Shown one piece after another: positions 34,161-45,567 of a DNA stretch of 64,000 nt. A model generated the notes under the pieces. It saw only the letters and a program-made list of their open reading frames with translations, was not told the origin of the DNA and did no database searches. Every line of letters starts with the position of its first letter. Within the stretch, counting starts at the first letter, position 1. Origin of the DNA: Datisca glomerata (taxonomy: Eukaryota > Streptophyta > Magnoliopsida > Cucurbitales > Datiscaceae). The stretch is taken from contig QANY01013855.1 in NCBI GenBank assembly GCA_003255025.1, forward strand, positions 1,145,524 through 1,209,523, in the 5' to 3' direction. A program made the position numbers and the translations under genes.

Positions 34161-36287
34161 TCATACGACCCTCAGATGGAAGACCTCACCCAATACCATA
34201 GTTAAATGAGACTTCCTTTTATTTAAGATGATCTTGAGAAATACCATACATAGGCAAAAGGACCACGACAATATTTCATGGTGCTCATAAGTAGAGCTAT
34301 GGGGATCCTCAGAGGCAATGTTGTCCTCAGTTATGGGTTCATCCTCATTATCGATCATAATGGTCTCGTTCTCGTCATCCTCATCTGAAGGAGAATACAT
34401 GGGGATCCAAACAGACTTACCTGTTATAATTTGTCCCTTCATCTCCCTCTTGCAGGCCATGAAACCAACATTGTATATGTTCAGCACCTTTTTTTTGCTT
34501 TAGCAAGCTCATTTGTTACAGCTACAAGCTCATCTCTTACAACATTCAGCATCTCTAGAAGTTTGCACCGAGCAACCTCTAATTCTTCTTACTATGACGT
34601 CAGTCCATCATGCTCATAATTGGCTTACCTCATATCTCCCTCCAAGACAAGGAAGTTGACCTCAGCTACTTAGCCACTCTGATGGCATTGATATCAGCAG
34701 TCTGCAGGTAAGCATCGCCAGGGAGTAAAAAAGTAAGGAGCAGATGCAGGGATCTCCTCAACATCTTCAGTTACCTCCCGAAGCCTCGTATCCAAATGGC
34801 GGTGAGAGGGTGAGGCCATAATAGTGTCAGAACGAGGAGGATCGAATGATTTTCCATCTAAAGGCTGAGCAAGTAAGGGATAAGTCACAGTTGCAGATGC
34901 TGGTGCAGATGTATGGTCAGATACAGAGACAGGCATAACAATCTTCCATTTTTGCTTCTTTCTTAACTCTCTTTCCTTCATCTTCACCTCATCATAGGAG
35001 AGTTGGGCACTCGCCATCATGATCAGCTCGAGCTCAGTCTCATATAAGCAATAAATCGTAGACCTAAGAAAAGCGAAATGATTTAACATGCTAGGAAGAC
35101 ATAGGGGATACCTCTAGGTTGTTCGACTGCGTACTTCCACGAACTTGCGACTTCAAAATTCCTCTAAGTCAAAATCTTTGATGTGCCTATCAGGATATCT
35201 ACGAAGACGTTCAAACGCTCCACTGGTAAGATTGGAAAAAGGAATCAACGTCCGAGGACCAGAAGTTGCGTAAAGGAGACAACATCATCAGTATGCATTT
35301 AAAAAAATAGCATCAAGAATAGAAAAATATTATGTTCTACCTGGAACGCCTTTACTAGTCTGAACGCTAGTGAAATGAGGAGACTCACCCACTGCGCGAC
35401 GTTCTTTAAAACTGGGAGGTACCTCAAATGGAGGACATTCCCACTCCCCCTGATAAAGAAATACTTTTCTTTCAAGTACTTATTTTTAGTTGGTTTTTTA
35501 ATGAGAAACTGAGTTTGAGATCTAGCATTCAAGTAATAACAACTGGTAGTCCCACGCTCAACCAAATAGTACAAACTCCTGAAAAGCTCAAGGTTCACCA
35601 TGGCTTCTGCTTTATGTCCTAATATTAAAAGGAAAAGAAGTGTTCACCAAGAATTGGGTAAAAACTAAGCAGGAGCAAGGTTGTAGAATTTGAGCATCAT
35701 CCTTATAAATTTTGGTAGAGGGAGCCTAAGACCTAGTCTAAAGGGAAATTCATAAAATCTACTGAACCAACTGACGGGAAGGAGTTTGGTCATTCAGATT
35801 TGCTTGGAAGCCTCATCTCTATGGACATAGGAAGACCATATTCCACTCGGTAAATTTCCAAGTGGGGTTCAGATAAGATACATGTAGGAAAGATAGAAGT
35901 TCTAGTCACCGCATGAAGAGATGACCTCGCTCGGTCACACTCGGCCTCATCTTCTTCACCCTTAATCTTGGCTCCACCCTTAATCTTGGCTCCACCCTTA
36001 ATCTTGGCTCCACCCTTAATCTCGTCTCTACCCTCACACTCTACTTCACCCTCACCCTCAGCCTCATTTCCCTCACCCTTGATCTCATCTCCCACACCCT
36101 CAGCCTCGACCATTTCCTCATCTTCAAGCGTGCCCTCGACATTGTCTATGCCTTCAGAATCATCAACACTCCTAATCACAACCAAATCCTCAATTCTCAA
36201 ACTTACCCCCAAGGGCACGACATCAAAATAAAGCACTCTCTTAGTACCAAACATATGGGCTAAGGAGGGTCCAGTAGAATCAGACAT
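34161..36287 (-). pseudogene. Antisense extra ORF of gypsy-2 (plant Tat-type additional ORF)
   Basis: Runs opposite to gag-pol. The ATG at 36,287 opens 165 residues, with an acidic Glu/Gly-rich stretch near residues 55-120 that includes a KGGAKI repeat (18-bp units at about 35,965-36,020). Across frame changes the conserved core follows: LGSLYQNL or GLRLPLPKF-like residues and KFYNLAPAQF near 35,733-35,655, then YYLVERGTTSCYYLNARSQ and LKEKYFFIRGSGNVLHL near 35,560-35,430. A C-terminal region at 35,089-34,694 (MMASAQLSYDEVKMKERELRK) follows. This core resembles the putative gypsy-type transposon protein family seen in plant Tat elements. Its function is unknown. Several stops break it. Confidence 0.7.
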
Positions 36288-36615
36288 CTTCGACGGATTA
36301 AAAATGTAAATTCTACGAGAATAATGTTAAGACCGAATCAAAGGGGGCATTACTCACTAGAAGTTCGTTGGAAAACATGGAACTTAAGAGATTCATAGAA
36401 TAAATGAAGGTCCAAGGAAATAAGGATGCAATGAGAGGGAAGAATACTAACCTTTATGATTAAAGGAGAAACTTGTTGACCCAAAAATCCTTCACGAATC
36501 ATGCCAAGCAAACTCCAACACCATGGAATGTAAAGAAGAGACAAATTATTGGAGAAAGGATTAAGAGATTTAGAAATGGTGGAGGAGATGTGGATAAAGA
36601 AGAAGGTTTGAGTGT

Positions 36616-36623
36616 TATTTATA
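36616..36623 (-). promoter_or_regulatory. Candidate TATA box for the antisense ORF
   Basis: TATAAATA on the minus strand, followed by a pyrimidine-rich leader and, about 330 bases downstream, the ATG at 36,287. The spacing and strand fit a dedicated promoter inside the element. Confidence 0.5.
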
Positions 36624-37030
36624 GAAGAGGGGAGGTGAAATTTGGTGAAATGAGAAGGCAAAATTGGAGGCAAAATTTAAAAAAATTGAAATCTCAAATG
36701 GGCGAAAATTTTGGAATTTTCCAAAATCCCATTTGGCAAGGAATGGAAGGGCCGATGCTGCGCTCGACCAAATCACGAAGAGACGAGCACTCAGCCAAGG
36801 GCACAAGGGGGAGGATCGAGCAAAATCATGTCTCGAGAATCTGATATTGCCTCCATTTTCTTGGCCCTAGCTTCAATCGATAATGTTTCTGCTAATGTAT
36901 TAAGATCATAATGTTCTCCTAAATAAGGTTGAAACACTGTCTCCTTAGTGGATTTAAGTTGAATTTCAGGTTGTTTGTGATTAGCTTGAAGCTTCCTTTT
37001 CAAAGTTAAGTTCCAGTATTTCTTTATCAC
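36624..37030 (-). other. Junction region between gypsy-2 and copia-2, with an unassigned reading frame
   Basis: Upstream of the candidate TATA box I see no LTR. The minus strand from 37,030 to 36,791 is open for 79 residues (KKYWNLTLKRKLQANHKQ, ending near MEAISDSRDM). I do not recognise it. It lies between the gypsy-2 promoter region and the truncated start of copia-2 and may be a fragment of a third sequence. Confidence 0.3.
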
Positions 37031-37620
37031 ATCGTCTGTGATGAGGACCTTCTGCTCTATATTTTAGGAGGATTACCTGATGAAGATGACTCTGTTGTAG
37101 TGAATTTAACTTTAAGACACGATCTTGTAACCCTAGAAGAAGCATAATTTATGCTTCAAAGTCAAGAACTTCGAATTGATCAAGCAACTATGGTTGCTAC
37201 TGAGTTTTCAAATTTATCAGTAAACACAGCCTATTTCAATGATAATCATGGAAGAGGAAGACAAAATTATAGTTATGGTCAAAACTTCAATCATGGAAGA
37301 GGAAGGTCTGGTCGTGGTTGTGGAGGCCAAAGGCATGTTTGTCATATTTGCAAACGAGTAGGGCACAATGCGTTTACCTGTTATAACAAGCTTGATAATG
37401 AATATCAGCAGCCTAAAGGCTTCTTATGATCAGGAAACAATAATCAAGTCTATGGACAAGATGCTCATCAGGCCAATCCAATCAGCTTATGTAACATCAT
37501 CAGTATCAGTTGAAGATGATGCCTAGTATATGGATAGTGGTGCAACACACCATGTTACAGTAGATCCAAACAATCTGCAGTAGAATATTCAAACATCTTT
37601 AAACTTCTCTCACATTGGTT
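37031..37620 (+). pseudogene. copia-2 gag C-terminus and protease remnant
   Basis: 37,035-37,150 matches the copia gag C-terminus (DEDLLLYILGG-type residues). 37,151-37,429 is open and carries a Gly/Arg-rich stretch and a perfect C-x2-C-x4-H-x4-C zinc knuckle (37,340-37,381), which binds RNA. The protease active site DSGATHH is at 37,533-37,553, with an in-frame TAG just before. This is the intact-orientation counterpart of the inverted segment in copia-1. Confidence 0.85.
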
Positions 37621-39000
37621 TGTCCATTCGAATACCAATACAGTGTCACTCACTCTAAATCAAATCTTGTATGTCCTTTCTATCAATAAAATTTTTTTAA
37701 GTGTTTCCTAACTTACTAAAGATAATGATATACTAATTGAGTTTGATCTCTTGTTTTACTTCAAACCGAAGGTACTTCTGCAAGCACCCTTAGAGATGGG
37801 TTATTTCACTTCTTACTACCCAGAGTTCACTCAAAGTTGATGCCTTTAGAGTCGTATGTATATCAGTCCATAAATAGAGCTTCTTTGTCAAGTAACTAAG
37901 CCACAAATACTTCTTTTCATTCTGTAAAAGTTCTATATTATGTTGCTAATATTTGAGTGTGTCTAAGTCAAATCTCTCTATTGTTTCTAGTACTTTTGCT
38001 CCTGCTTCATATAGTTGTAATACTGATATAGTTTGTAATACTTTAAATTCTCATTATAAAGAGTGTTTTACAAATACTTGGCATAAAAGGATTGGACATC
38101 CTTCAAGCTATATTCTTCATAAAGTGTGTTAGCAAATCAGTCATAATCTACCTTTGTCTATACATTTGCATTTATGTGATGCTTGTCAAGATGGTAAATT
38201 GCATCAAAACAGTTTTCCCTTTTCTGTAGTAAGAGCAGCAAAACCTTTTAACTTTATTCATTTTAATATGTGGGGGCCATCTCTTATTTTGTCAAATTCT
38301 AGTTTTAGGTATTACATAACTTTTGTTGATGATAATATCAGGTTTACGTGGATTTATCCATTGAAATTGAAATCGGACACTAAATCTGTAGTTATTCAAT
38401 TCAAAGCCTAAATTGAGAGATATTTTGAAACCAAAATCAAAACCTTTCAAACTAATTTTGGGGGAGAATTCAGACCTCTTGTTACTTTGTTTCAGCAATT
38501 ACGAATTGCATTTCAACACTCATGTCCTCACACTTACCAACAAAATGGTAGAGTTAAGAAAACATATAGGGATATTGTAGAAAAGGGATTGACCTTAGTA
38601 GCCCAATCTACTCTTCCTTTTAGATTTTGGTGGGACTCTTTTCATACCTCAGTCTATATAATCAACAGTCTTCCTACACCAATTCTATCAAATAAGTTAC
38701 CTTTTGAAGCCTTTTTTCACAAAACACCAGATTTTGATATGTTAAAGGTTTTTGGTTGCTCTTGTTTTCCATTTACTAGACCCTACAATAAACATAAAGT
38801 TCAATTTCATAGTGTTAAATGTGTGTTTCTTGGTTATAGTGACCATTATAAAGGTTATAGATGCTTATACCCTATATCTAACAAAGTTTAAAATGCTAGG
38901 AGTGTCTCGTTTAATGAATTAGAATATACACATCTTCAACAGGTTCAAAATTCCACTTCTGTTTCAACTCAATATCAGATTTCTGCTGTCTTAAATTCCT
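37620..39000 (+). pseudogene. copia-2 integrase remnant
   Basis: The zinc-binding domain is near 38,080-38,220 (HLCDACQDGKLHQNSFPF). The core at 38,270-38,480 shows YITFVDDNIRFTWIYPLKL and QTNFGGEF, where the second catalytic Asp is Asn. 38,487-38,891 is open: AFQHSCPHTYQQNGRVKKTY, FWWDSFHTSVYIINSLPTP, KVFGCSCFPF and VKCVFLGYSDHYKGYRCL. Stops near 38,411 and 38,891. Confidence 0.85.
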
Positions 39001-39332
39001 AGTCTATTTCTCGTTTCTCATCTTTACCTGAGACATTGTCAACTTCAGGTCATTACAGAATAAGTGATACAACCTCCAGCTACTACTGATCTTCAGTTTG
39101 AACAATCCTCTCCAAATCAACTCGGGTATATTTCTTCTTCTGAACAACCACCTAGCTATACTTCTATTGATTCTATACACTAATTCATGTCCTCTTTATT
39201 GAATCTCAACCTAATTTAGAAACCGTTTCTAAGTCTCATGCTTCCTTAGAAAATCAAATTTCACACAATTCACCTACTTTACGTACTGCACCAATATGTT
39301 TTGAACCCTCATGCACAAAATTAACCCATCCC

Positions 39333-40269
39333 ATGGTCACAAAATCAAAACTAGGGGTATTTAAAACTAAAAGTTTTCTCACTAACACTTGTGGTATTCA
39401 ATCCGAACCTACTTCTGTGAAACTTGCTTTAAAGGATCCCAATTCGCATGCTGCTATGAATGAAGAATTTCAGGCTTTTATCAGAAATAATACTTGGCAG
39501 TTAGTTCCATACACTTCTGATATGAATCTTGTTGCAAACAAGTATGTTTTTTGGACTAAGTATAAGACTGGTGGTACAACTACCAAGTATAAGACACAGT
39601 TGGTTGTTAAACGCTTTCAACAGACACCTGGATTGGATTTCTCTGAAACTTTTAGTCTTGTTATCAAATCCTCTACTGTTAGGATTATGCTAACCTTAGC
39701 AGTGACTTTTGGTTGTGAAATTCAATAGATTGACATAAACAATGCCTTCTTAAATGGTGATTTACATGAAGTGGTCTATATGAGCCAACACCTGGTTTTA
39801 TTAGTCATGAGTTTCCAAGTCATGTATGAAAACTTAATAGAGCCTTTTATGGCCTTAAACAAGCTCCAAGCGCCTAGTTTACTAAACTTCAAATCTGACT
39901 CATCTCTATTTTATTATCAATTTAATGCCGACTTTATCATGTTGCGAGTATATGTGGGCGACATTCTAATCACAGGTACCAGCTCTAACCTTACCAACAA
40001 AGTTAGTACTGATTCGAACAAAGAAAATTCTCTCAAGATGCTTGGACCACTTCACTTTTATCTTGGTCTCGAAGCTTATAGAGATCAGTCAGGTATCTAC
40101 GTCACTCAATCCAAGTATATACTAGATTTGTTACAGAAAACCAGCATGATAAATGCTAAGCCATGCTCCACACCTATGTGTTCCTCAGTTAAGCTTTCCT
40201 CTACTAGTGGGAGTTCATTCAGTGATCATTCTTTATACAAAAGCACCATTAGTGCTCTTCAATACCTAA
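39333..40269 (+). pseudogene. copia-2 reverse transcriptase remnant
   Basis: 39,333-39,728 is open with DPNSHAAMNEEFQAFIRNN, NLVANKYVFWTKYKT and RFQQTPGLDFSETFS. The catalytic box reads YVGD at 39,951-39,962, as in copia-1. A deletion near 39,885 removes about 30 bases relative to copia-1 (the QAEMQWGF part). The reading KTSMINAKPCSTPMCSSVK and SALQYL stops at the gypsy-3 insertion. Confidence 0.88.
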
Positions 40270-41256
40270 GTCGCAACGTGCGTGAGACGCGGAGTGGCGA
40301 TTAAAAAAATTCATTTTTTTTAGGAAAAAAAAAATTAGAGTCGCCACCAATCATTTTAGGGTGTGATTAGCCACCCAATTTTAAGATGAAAATTTTTTTG
40401 GTCTACGAAAACTCAAAGTTGGTTCGGGAGTCGTTTGTGTGTAGGGAAGGTATTAGCACCCCACAACACCCATTGTAAAATGGTTACCAAATTTGATCAA
40501 ATGCTATCCGTTTTTTTATTTTAAGGCAAAGGTTAAAGAGATTTATTTTTGAATGTCCCATTTGAGGAATTTTGTATCATAGAAATGAACAAAATAAATT
40601 ACTTTTAATGAGTGGTTCAAAGACCATTGAAAAAAAAATTACTTTTTTTTGTATTCTCATATCTTTTTAAATCAAAGCATTATTAGAGTTATTAGAGTTA
40701 TTCTCGATATCCCAAGAATAACTCCTCACCTCAGTAGTTCGAAAAGTTTGGTATCCCAAAAATCTCAAAGTCCATCGTCGGCCTTTTTTAGTGAAAATTA
40801 AATAATAGAAGTAACAAAATCTAAATCTAATTATTAAAATTATAATCCGCGCATACATGAACATTAATTATAATAATAAGGGAATAATGCAAGAATCGCA
40901 TTATAAGCATGACGACATAAAAATGCTAAATAAATAAACATGTAAAGGAAATTAATGTTAATAATTACAACAAAATGTAAGTAAAAAAATAGAGATAAGT
41001 TATAGGATGTCAAATTATAGAAAACATAAAATGTTGAGATTATAAAAATGCAAGAATAAAGTAAAGACTATATTATGTGATTTAAAAAAACAAAAAAAAA
41101 ATAAAAACAAAAACATGGTGCAACAGAGGAAAGTTCCTCTGTTATATATATATATATATATAATTTTTTTTATTTTTTATTTTATAATATTATATATTAT
41201 AATAAAATATAATAGTAATAATAATAATATTATTAAATAAATAAATAAAATGATGA

Positions 41257-41476
41257 NNNNNNNNNNNNNNNNNNNNNNNNNNNNNNNNNNNNNNNNNNNN
41301 NNNNNNNNNNNNNNNNNNNNNNNNNNNNNNNNNNNNNNNNNNNNNNNNNNNNNNNNNNNNNNNNNNNNNNNNNNNNNNNNNNNNNNNNNNNNNNNNNNNN
41401 NNNNNNNNNNNNNNNNNNNNNNNNNNNNNNNNNNNNNNNNNNNNNNNNNNNNNNNNNNNNNNNNNNNNNNNNNNNN
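41257..41476. other. Assembly gap (220 N)
   Basis: Run of undetermined bases within the gypsy-3 3' LTR, bordered by AT-rich simple repeats. Confidence 0.99.
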
Positions 41477-41884
41477 AAAGCTTTATCATCATCCTCATTA
41501 ATTAAGTTGATGACAAAGACATCTCAATATCCAACTTGTAAAGAAATCATCAAAAGCATGAAATTAAAATGTTAAGATTTAAATGAGGAGAAATGATAAT
41601 GAATGAACAATCCACTTATGTATAAAAAAATACAAAAGATATCAACTACATTCATATGAAGAAGAGAGATGAACAAAATATATTATGAACAAATGTACCA
41701 AACAATTAAGCTACCTTGAGAAGAAGAAATGGAAGAAGATGAAGATAATAGAAGTGTAGAACCTCTTCCTCTCTCTAAAATCACCCATATTTCCAAACCC
41801 TCTCTTTCTCACTCTAAAAAATGACTTCCCCCCCTTTTTTTTACTCCCCCCAAAAGACCTCCTCTTAAGTGAAGACTCAATTCT

Positions 41885-41892
41885 TATTTATA
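41885..41892 (-). promoter_or_regulatory. TATA box in the gypsy-3 3' LTR
   Basis: TATAAATA on the minus strand, about 225 bases after the LTR start. The same sequence is in the 5' LTR fragment at 52,235-52,242. Confidence 0.65.
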
Positions 41893-42114
41893 GGCAAAAT
41901 TAGGGTTTGACTTTTTTACTTTTAGTCTTTTTTTCAATTTTTATTTTTTTAGTCCTTTTTTTTCAATTTTTACTTTTTAGTCTTTGGACCACTTTTCTTA
42001 TTTTAGTATTGGATTAGTTTTCAAATTAAACATATAGTCTTGGATTATTATAAGAGCCAAAATATAAAGCATGTATATTTCATGTATTAGGCCGGATAAA
42101 ATATGGTATCTACA

Positions 42115-42127
42115 GCTGCCCCCCTTT
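42115..42127 (-). promoter_or_regulatory. Polypurine tract of gypsy-3
   Basis: On the minus strand AAAGGGGGGCAGC directly precedes the LTR start TGTAGATACC. It is the priming site for plus-strand DNA synthesis and fixes the LTR boundary. Confidence 0.88.
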
Positions 42128-42289
42128 GAGCACGCTTCTGATCTCAGAACGTGTACAAAGGCGTAGATAAGTATTTTGATCGGTACAATAATATATGAAA
42201 TAGGGAATAGAAACCTCGACTAAATAAGGCTCTAGGAGATGGAGCGAAATGGACCTGGATAGACACAGGCTTCGACTTCGCTCAATGCG

Positions 42290-42760
42290 GGTTCGATTTA
42301 AATGAGATATTTGAAGTGGACCAGGCGCTGACACCGGGCTTCGACCGCGATGAAGTCGGGTTCGATTTAACCGAAGATATTTGAAAAGAAAAATGAACCT
42401 GGGTGGATGCAGGCTTCGACCTCGACTCCATTCGGGTTTGATTTAATCACATTAATTGAAAAGGAAATGGACCCGGCGCTGACACCGGGCTTCGACCTCG
42501 ACTCAATTCGGGTTCGATTTAACCACATTAAGGAAATGGACCTGGCGCTGACACCGGGCTTCGACCTCGATTCAATTCGGGTTCGATTTAACCACATTAA
42601 TTGAAAAGGAAATGTATCCGGCGCTGACACCAAGCTTCGACCCCGACTCAATTCGGGTTCGATTTAACCACATTAATTGAAAAAGAAATGGACCCGGCGC
42701 TGACACCGGGCTTCGACCTCGACTCAATTCGGGTTTGATTTAACCATATTAATTGATGTT
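42290..42760 (-). repeat. Tandem array of about 70-75 bp units in the gypsy-3 3' UTR
   Basis: GGCGCTGACACCGGGCTTCG recurs with small changes near 42,325, 42,476, 42,545, 42,619 and 42,694, each followed by ACCTCGACTCAATTCGGGTT. It is the inverted form of the array at 4625-6030 in gypsy-1, but it is shorter and mostly of one half-unit type. Confidence 0.9.
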
Positions 42761-43598
42761 GAAGTTGACTTATGCAAGTATCATGACAACAAAAGCTAGA
42801 CTAATGCATGCTTTAAATGTTGGAAGGTCATGTGTGAATTTCGAAATAATATCATTAAGTGATTCATGCACCTGAATTTGTCAGAACAACTAATGTGGTG
42901 TATGTCTATGCATTGTAATTCTTGAACATAAATGTAAAGTAGTGATTTTGAATGCGTGCATGCTATACATGATTGTGAACATTTATAAGAAAATTATATG
43001 ATGATTTTTAACCATATCCAACACCCTTTAAAACAATCACTTGGCCTAGGATCATGGACTCACAATGAGGTATCGAGCATATTTTTAGGAAAATGATACA
43101 TCCTTATTTATTAGTTTATGCCCCAGTATTTGGCTCCATGTTAGTGGTGAATAATCTATCTGCTTCTTTTCTGTACTTCTAATTGTGTAATCCTCCAATT
43201 TCGCTTTAGCCCTTGTCATGCGCATATTGACCTTCCTCGTGATGACTTTTTAGATTTTACTTTACAATCATGTCACCTTTCTTAGTTCCAATTTTTTTCA
43301 ATTAGCTTTCAACTAACCAAGTTTATTCTTCTGAGTTATTTCAAGAGTAATTAATGATATCTTAGAACTGAGAGGAATAAGAAATAATGAAAATAAAGAG
43401 AAGATGAAGTATATGTATTTGTCAACTGGGAAAGAAAGAAGAAGAAAAAAAAAGGCTCTTCATCGATGATGAACAGTGTTTACAAACGATGGTTTGGAAA
43501 AAGAAAAGAGACGGAAAAAAAAATGTAAGAAGAATTTCTCCAGTATTCGAGACAGCTTTAGCATTTTTTTTAACTTCATTTTCCCATGCTTAGAGTGG
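42761..43598 (-). other. gypsy-3 3' UTR
   Basis: Non-coding between the pol stop (43,599) and the tandem array. Its last 330 bases match 4100-4620 in gypsy-1. It contains a pyrimidine/purine-biased stretch near 43,430-43,520. Confidence 0.75.
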
Positions 43599-44690
43599 TC
43601 AAACGAAGTACTTCTTGACTGCATCAGAATTAACCGTGTGCGGTAAATCATCTTCATCCATGTTTTTTAGCATGAGAGCTCCTCCCGAGAAAGCCTTCTT
43701 CACAATGAAAGGTCCCTCATAATTTGGGGTCCACTTCCCTCGGTGATCCTTTTAATATGGGAGTATCTTTTTTAACACCAAGTCTCCTTCTCGGAAACAT
43801 CGGGGACGCAATTTTTTGTCATATGCGTGCATCATTTTTCTTTGATATAATTGCCCTCTACATAATGCCGTCAATCTTTTTTCCTCGATGAAATTTAATT
43901 GCTCATGTCGTGTCTGTACCCACTCTGCTTCTTCTAATTTCGCCTCCATTAAGACTCTGAGGGAGGGAATTTCCACCTCAATTGGAAGGACTGCTTCCAT
44001 GCCATATACCAAAGAGAATGGCGTTGCCCCAGTTGATGTTCTGACTGATGTGCGGTACCCATGCAGTGCAAATGGGAGCATCTCATGCCAATCTTTATAA
44101 ACCTCCGTCATCTTCTCTATGATCCTTTTTATGTTCTTATTGGCTGCTTCCACTGCTCCGTTCATTTTCGGACGATAAGGAGACGAATTATGATGCTTAA
44201 TTTTGAATTGCTCACATAATTCTTTCATCATCTTGTTATTTAAATTTGTACCATTATCTGTGATGATCCTTCCAGGTAGACCATATCGACAAATTATCTC
44301 CTTTTTAATAAACTTAACAACCGCACTTCTGGTTACACTTGAATAAGAACTTGCCTCCACCCATTTGGTAAAATAATCTATAGATACCAAAATGAAGCGA
44401 TGCCCATTAGAGGCTTTGGGTGTGATGGGACCAATGACATCTATGCCCCACATAGAGAACGGCCAAGGCGCGGCCATTACATGTAAAGGAGATGCGGGTA
44501 CGTGAATTTTATCCGCATAAATTTGACATTTATGACATCTCCTAGCGTACTTGATGCAGTCAGATTCTAGAGTTAACCAATAATATCCTGCTCTCAAGAT
44601 TTGTTTGGCCATCATATATCCATTTGCATGAACTCCATAAATTCCTTCATGAACCTCCTCTATGATTTGATTCGCTTCCCTTGCATTTCA
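43599..44690 (-). pseudogene. gypsy-3 integrase (nearly intact)
   Basis: The open part at 44,615-43,752 is 287 residues. Upstream in the same frame lies VHEGIYGVHANGYMM, which supplies the two zinc-binding His; CxxC follows at residues 27-30. The catalytic triad D59 (WGIDVIGP), D120 (IITDNGT) and E156 (MNGAVEAANK) is intact with DD35E spacing. A TAA at 43,749-43,751 interrupts the C-terminal domain, which then reads DHRGKWTPNYEGPFIVKK to the final AVKKYFV stop at 43,599. A frameshift near 44,680 separates it from the RNase H part. When whole, it inserts element DNA into chromosomes. Confidence 0.93.
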
Positions 44691-45555
44691 CCATATCATG
44701 GTTTCTTTTGTAGAGTATTTCACCATTCAAGAAGAAACCCATGGACAATCTTCTAATAGTGCGTTTATCATTCTCAGAAGCCTTAGATGGATATTCTCCA
44801 TTCTTTATATACTGTTTGATGTCGTAATACCAAAGTCTTGTGTCTGGCTCTTCTTCAATGCTCATACAGTGAGCAGGAAAATCTCGCCTCTCAACTTTTA
44901 TGGGTTGAACTTCTTCCTTAAAGTCTACAGCAAACATGGATGCTAGAGTTTCCAGCTCATCTGCGATTTGATTATTCTCTCTGGGTATATGATCAAATGA
45001 GATCACTTCAAAAGTTCGACTTAACTTAGTGACATGTTTTTTATAAGGTATTAGCTTAGAGTCTTTAGCTTCCCATTCTCCGTTTAGTTGTCGTATCACC
45101 GATAGCGAATCTCCGTACACTCGAAGCTTCTTTATCTTCATATCACAAGCTGCTTGAATTCCCATGGAACATGCCTCATATTCTGCCATATTATTTGTAC
45201 AGTCAAAGCATAGTTTTGCCGTGAATGGAAAAAAAATTCCTTTAGGTGATATGAGGATTGCCCCAATTCCATGTCCTACATCATTAGATGCACCATCAAA
45301 TAATATTGTCCACAATTCTGGGTCTACAAATTCTTCTTCATTTTTGAATATGACTGAAACGCTCTCATCAGGGAAATCAAACTTCACAGGCTCATAATCT
45401 TGCATTGGTTGATCTGCCAGATAATCAGCAAGTACGCTTCCTTTTATTGACTTCCTCATGACATAGACAATATCATATTCCGTGAGTAACATTTGCCATT
45501 TAGCAATCTGTCCAGAAAGTGATGTTTTTTCAAAGATATACTTGATAGGGTCCAT
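44647..45555 (-). pseudogene. gypsy-3 RNase H connection and second (archaeal-type) RNase H
   Basis: 302 open residues. Residues 1-60 finish the first RNase H (DPIKYIFEKTSLSGQIAKWQ, YVMRKSIKGSVLADYLA). Residues about 80-215 form the extra RNase H: LWTILFDGASNDVGHGIGA with the first Asp at residue 87, NNMAEYEACSMGIQAA, and GDSLSVIRQLNGEWEA, followed by IPRENNQIADELETLASM. It follows the RT part in the same frame after one TAA. The dual RNase H is a Tat-lineage trait. The frame is lost after KCKGSE near 44,680. Confidence 0.88.
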
Positions 45556-45567
45556 CTTTGAAATTAA

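Larger units (their letters stand above)
24784..34290 (+). repeat. Tandem array of about 133-bp units in the gypsy-2 3' region, split by copia-4
   Basis: Units share GGTGCTCGAGGTCATGGAAC, ATGGAAGACCTCACCC, GAGGCCTCCTTA and GGACCACGGTAAT. They start near 24,784 and 24,919; the second is cut at 24,981. The array resumes at 33,975, with further unit starts near 34,018 and 34,151, and ends near 34,290. Without copia-4 the array is about 510 bp. It lies between pol and the antisense ORF. Confidence 0.85.
18534..36850 (+). mobile_element. gypsy-2: Tat-like Ty3/gypsy element with nested copia-4
   Basis: Order: 5' LTR, PBS, gag, protease, RT, RNase H, second RNase H, integrase, 133-bp tandem array (split by copia-4), and an antisense extra ORF with its promoter. 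The dual RNase H and the extra antisense ORF downstream of pol are known traits of the plant Tat lineage. Every coding part is broken. The 3' LTR is not found; the sequence runs into copia-2 by 37,031. The right boundary is therefore approximate. Confidence 0.8.
37031..40269 (+). mobile_element. copia-2, left part (5'-truncated, interrupted by gypsy-3)
   Basis: Begins inside gag at the point matching 7783 of copia-1, so the 5' LTR and gag N-terminus are missing. It runs through gag, protease, integrase and RT to the target duplication CCTAA at 40,265-40,269. The same reading resumes at 52,464-52,468 on the far side of gypsy-3. Uninterrupted copia-1 has a single CCTAA at the matching site near 10,760. 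Confidence 0.92.
40270..42114 (-). repeat. gypsy-3 3' LTR (about 1.85 kb, with gap)
   Basis: On the minus strand it starts TGTAGATACC at 42,114 and ends CGTTGCGAC at 40,270. It contains a TATA box and a T-rich region, and its last part matches the gypsy-1 LTR. The gap at 41,257-41,476 sits in an (ATT)n-rich stretch. Confidence 0.9.

Noticed and set aside
34318..34619. Plus-strand frames opposite the gypsy-2 antisense ORF (also 35,968-36,231)
   Set aside because: They are antisense shadows of the minus-strand reading, which has the recognisable core and the TATA box.
41190..41501. Open frames across the sequence gap
   Set aside because: They consist mostly of undetermined residues.
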